NCBI GenBank assembly: GCA_020425835.1
Contig: JAGQRC010000072.1
Span: 1-10,076, forward strand
Length of the DNA stretch: 10,076 bases
Direction: 5' to 3'
Source of the DNA: Planctomycetota bacterium
GTDB lineage: Bacteria; Planctomycetota; UBA8108; UBA1146; JAJFFE01
The translations under genes were made by a program, and so were the position numbers. Within the stretch, counting starts at the first letter, position 1; every line of letters starts with the position of its first letter. Shown here piece after piece: positions 8,899 to 10,076 of the stretch. The notes beneath the pieces were generated by a model. The model did no database searches, was not told the origin of the DNA, and saw only the letters and a list, made by a program, of their open reading frames with translations.

Positions 8899-10076
8899 TC
8901 AAGAGCGGTCGTCACCGGAGCGGGGATTCTCGGGGACGAGATCGCCGAGCGATCGGTGGTCGAGGTGCCCGTCGTCGCTCCAGCCTCGGGCGCGGTTGTA
9001 CGCGACGATCATTCGCTGCAGGCGCTCACGCGGCAACCGCGCCCCGCGCGCGACGCCGTCCGGGAGCCCCTCGGAGAGGAAGCGAGCGGGAAGGGTGTCG
9101 AGGGCGGGCGTCCACCCCTCGCGGATGTTGAACGCCTTCTTGAGATCGACGATGCGGGCCGCGGAGTGGCGCAGCTCCGCACCGGTGACGTCCCAGCCGG
9201 TGATCGCCCCGAGGAGGGTCGCGGACTCCTCGAAGAAGTTCGCGAACACACCGCGCACGAACTTGCAGAGGATCAGCGAGTCCATCAAGGCGGCCTTGTT
9301 CTCGGTCTCGATCGCGGCGTGCGCCGACCGCTCGTCACCGACGAGTCGATCCACTTCATCCGAGAGGTCCGCCTCGTAGGCGCCCGACTTGTTGTGGTCC
9401 GCGCCGCGGGTGCCGACGGCGAAGCCGAGCGCGAGGGACTGGAGCGCCCGCGGCTCGTATCCCGGGATCTCGAGCCCCTTCACCTGAGGCGCGAAGTCGA
9501 TCGAGCCGCCGCCGATGCGCTCGGCCGCTCGCCGGGATCCCTCGGCCAGGAGGTCCCCGAGGCCGGGCGCCCGTCGAGCGATCTTCTCGAGGATCGGCAG
9601 CAGCGCGGCGCCGTCGCCGAAGCGGGGCGGCGATTCGCCGACGGACTCGTCCAGCAGCCCTCGCTCGGCGCACTCCATCGCAAAAGCGATCGTCCCTCCG
9701 GCGGAGATCGTGTCGAGCCCGAGATCATCGCAGGCGCGCGACGCGGCGAGAACGATCTCCGGATCGCCGACGCCGCACAGCGGGCCGAGAGCGAAGAGGT
9801 TCTCGTACTCGAGCCGCGCCGATCGGCCATCGGCCAGCGGGTAGAGATGCTCGCAGCCGATCGTGCACGAGGCGCAGGACTTCCGAGTTCGTTCGCGCGT
9901 CTTCTCCAGAGTCTCCGGCGCGAGCGCCTCGACGTCCTCGAACGTGCTCTCCCGGAAGTTGCGCGTGGGCAGCGCGGCGAGGCGATTGAACGCGAGGAGA
10001 TTGCTCGCCGTGCCGAGCTCGCGGTACTTCGCGGTCGCCGGTCCGAACGAGCGCTTGGACAGCTCGCCGGCGAGCT
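8899..10076 (-). CDS. aor: Aldehyde:ferredoxin oxidoreductase, 5'-truncated by the window
   Basis: The frame is open from the right edge to the stop at 8899, giving 391 C-terminal residues; the usual family length of about 600-650 means roughly 220 N-terminal residues lie outside. The family oxidises aldehydes to carboxylates (or the reverse) with a tungsten or molybdenum bis-pterin and one 4Fe-4S cluster. Visible motifs in order: YRELGTASNLLAFNRL and LPTRNF, typical of the middle domain; CASCTIGC (codons 9876-9853), the C-x2-C-x3-C cluster motif; CDDLGLDTISAGGTIAFAME, the conserved pterin-proximal segment; GTRGADHNKSG; and DSLILCKF, whose Cys is the fourth cluster ligand. The end (YNRARGWSDDGHL) is the usual AOR terminus. 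All cluster cysteines are intact, so the enzyme is probably functional. Substrate and metal cannot be read from this fragment. TPR and ypfJ genes follow on the same strand. Confidence 0.92.
   Translation of the reverse strand, partial: LAGELSKRSFGPATAKYRELGTASNLLAFNRLAALPTRNFRESTFEDVEALAPETLEKTRERTRKSCASCTIGCEHLYPLADGRSARLEYENLFALGPLCGVGDPEIVLAASRACDDLGLDTISAGGTIAFAMECAERGLLDESVGESPPRFGDGAALLPILEKIARRAPGLGDLLAEGSRRAAERIGGGSIDFAPQVKGLEIPGYEPRALQSLALGFAVGTRGADHNKSGAYEADLSDEVDRLVGDERSAHAAIETENKAALMDSLILCKFVRGVFANFFEESATLLGAITGWDVTGAELRHSAARIVDLKKAFNIREGWTPALDTLPARFLSEGLPDGVARGARLPRERLQRMIVAYNRARGWSDDGHLDHRSLGDLVPENPRSGDDRS

Overview
The window is a high-GC stretch of bacterial chromosome, coding-dense, with GTG starts used freely. 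The best taxonomic hint is the extracytoplasmic-function (ECF) sigma factor at 2371-3966. Its DNA-binding half runs on into a membrane segment, a coiled coil and a helical C-terminal region, an architecture I associate mainly with Planctomycetota. This is an inference from one protein; other high-GC phyla are not excluded. I see no tRNA, rRNA, CRISPR array, insertion sequence or phage gene.

Layout. Left part, + strand: the end of a multi-pass membrane protein (to 500); a SpoIIAA-like/STAS-fold protein (575-982) followed 28 nt later by a MOSC-domain protein (1011-1559), a likely two-gene operon; and an unrecognised 215-residue acidic protein with an aromatic C-terminal tail (1720-2367). That gene ends tail-to-tail with the sigma gene, only 3 nt between the stops. 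Everything from 2371 to the right edge is on the - strand. In transcription order it reads: a 5'-truncated aldehyde:ferredoxin oxidoreductase (AOR), a membrane-anchored TPR protein, a YpfJ-type neutral zinc metallopeptidase, a large molybdopterin formate dehydrogenase catalytic subunit, and the membrane-tethered ECF sigma factor.

How the genes may work together. AOR and the formate dehydrogenase are both pterin-cofactor (W or Mo) enzymes of low-potential redox chemistry, and MOSC proteins also belong to molybdenum-cofactor biology. No formate dehydrogenase partner (NuoE/NuoF-like, FdhD, membrane cytochrome) is in the window, so the electron acceptor is unknown. The gaps of 162 nt (ypfJ-fdhA) and 137 nt (fdhA-sigma) suggest separate transcription units rather than one operon. 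AOR and the TPR gene (64 nt apart) may be cotranscribed.

Non-coding structure is concentrated in two places. The fdhA upstream region has a three-copy GAGGGT repeat at exact 19-nt spacing with overlapping dyads and a weak promoter-like sequence. The 300-nt gap at 7941-8240 has a 15-nt dyad close to ypfJ, a long imperfect hairpin of about 60 nt and a terminator-like stem. I found no clearly new multi-gene system. The most unusual items are the tethered sigma factor, the formate dehydrogenase lacking its NuoG-type His-Cys3 cluster ligands, the 19-nt repeat array and the long hairpin.
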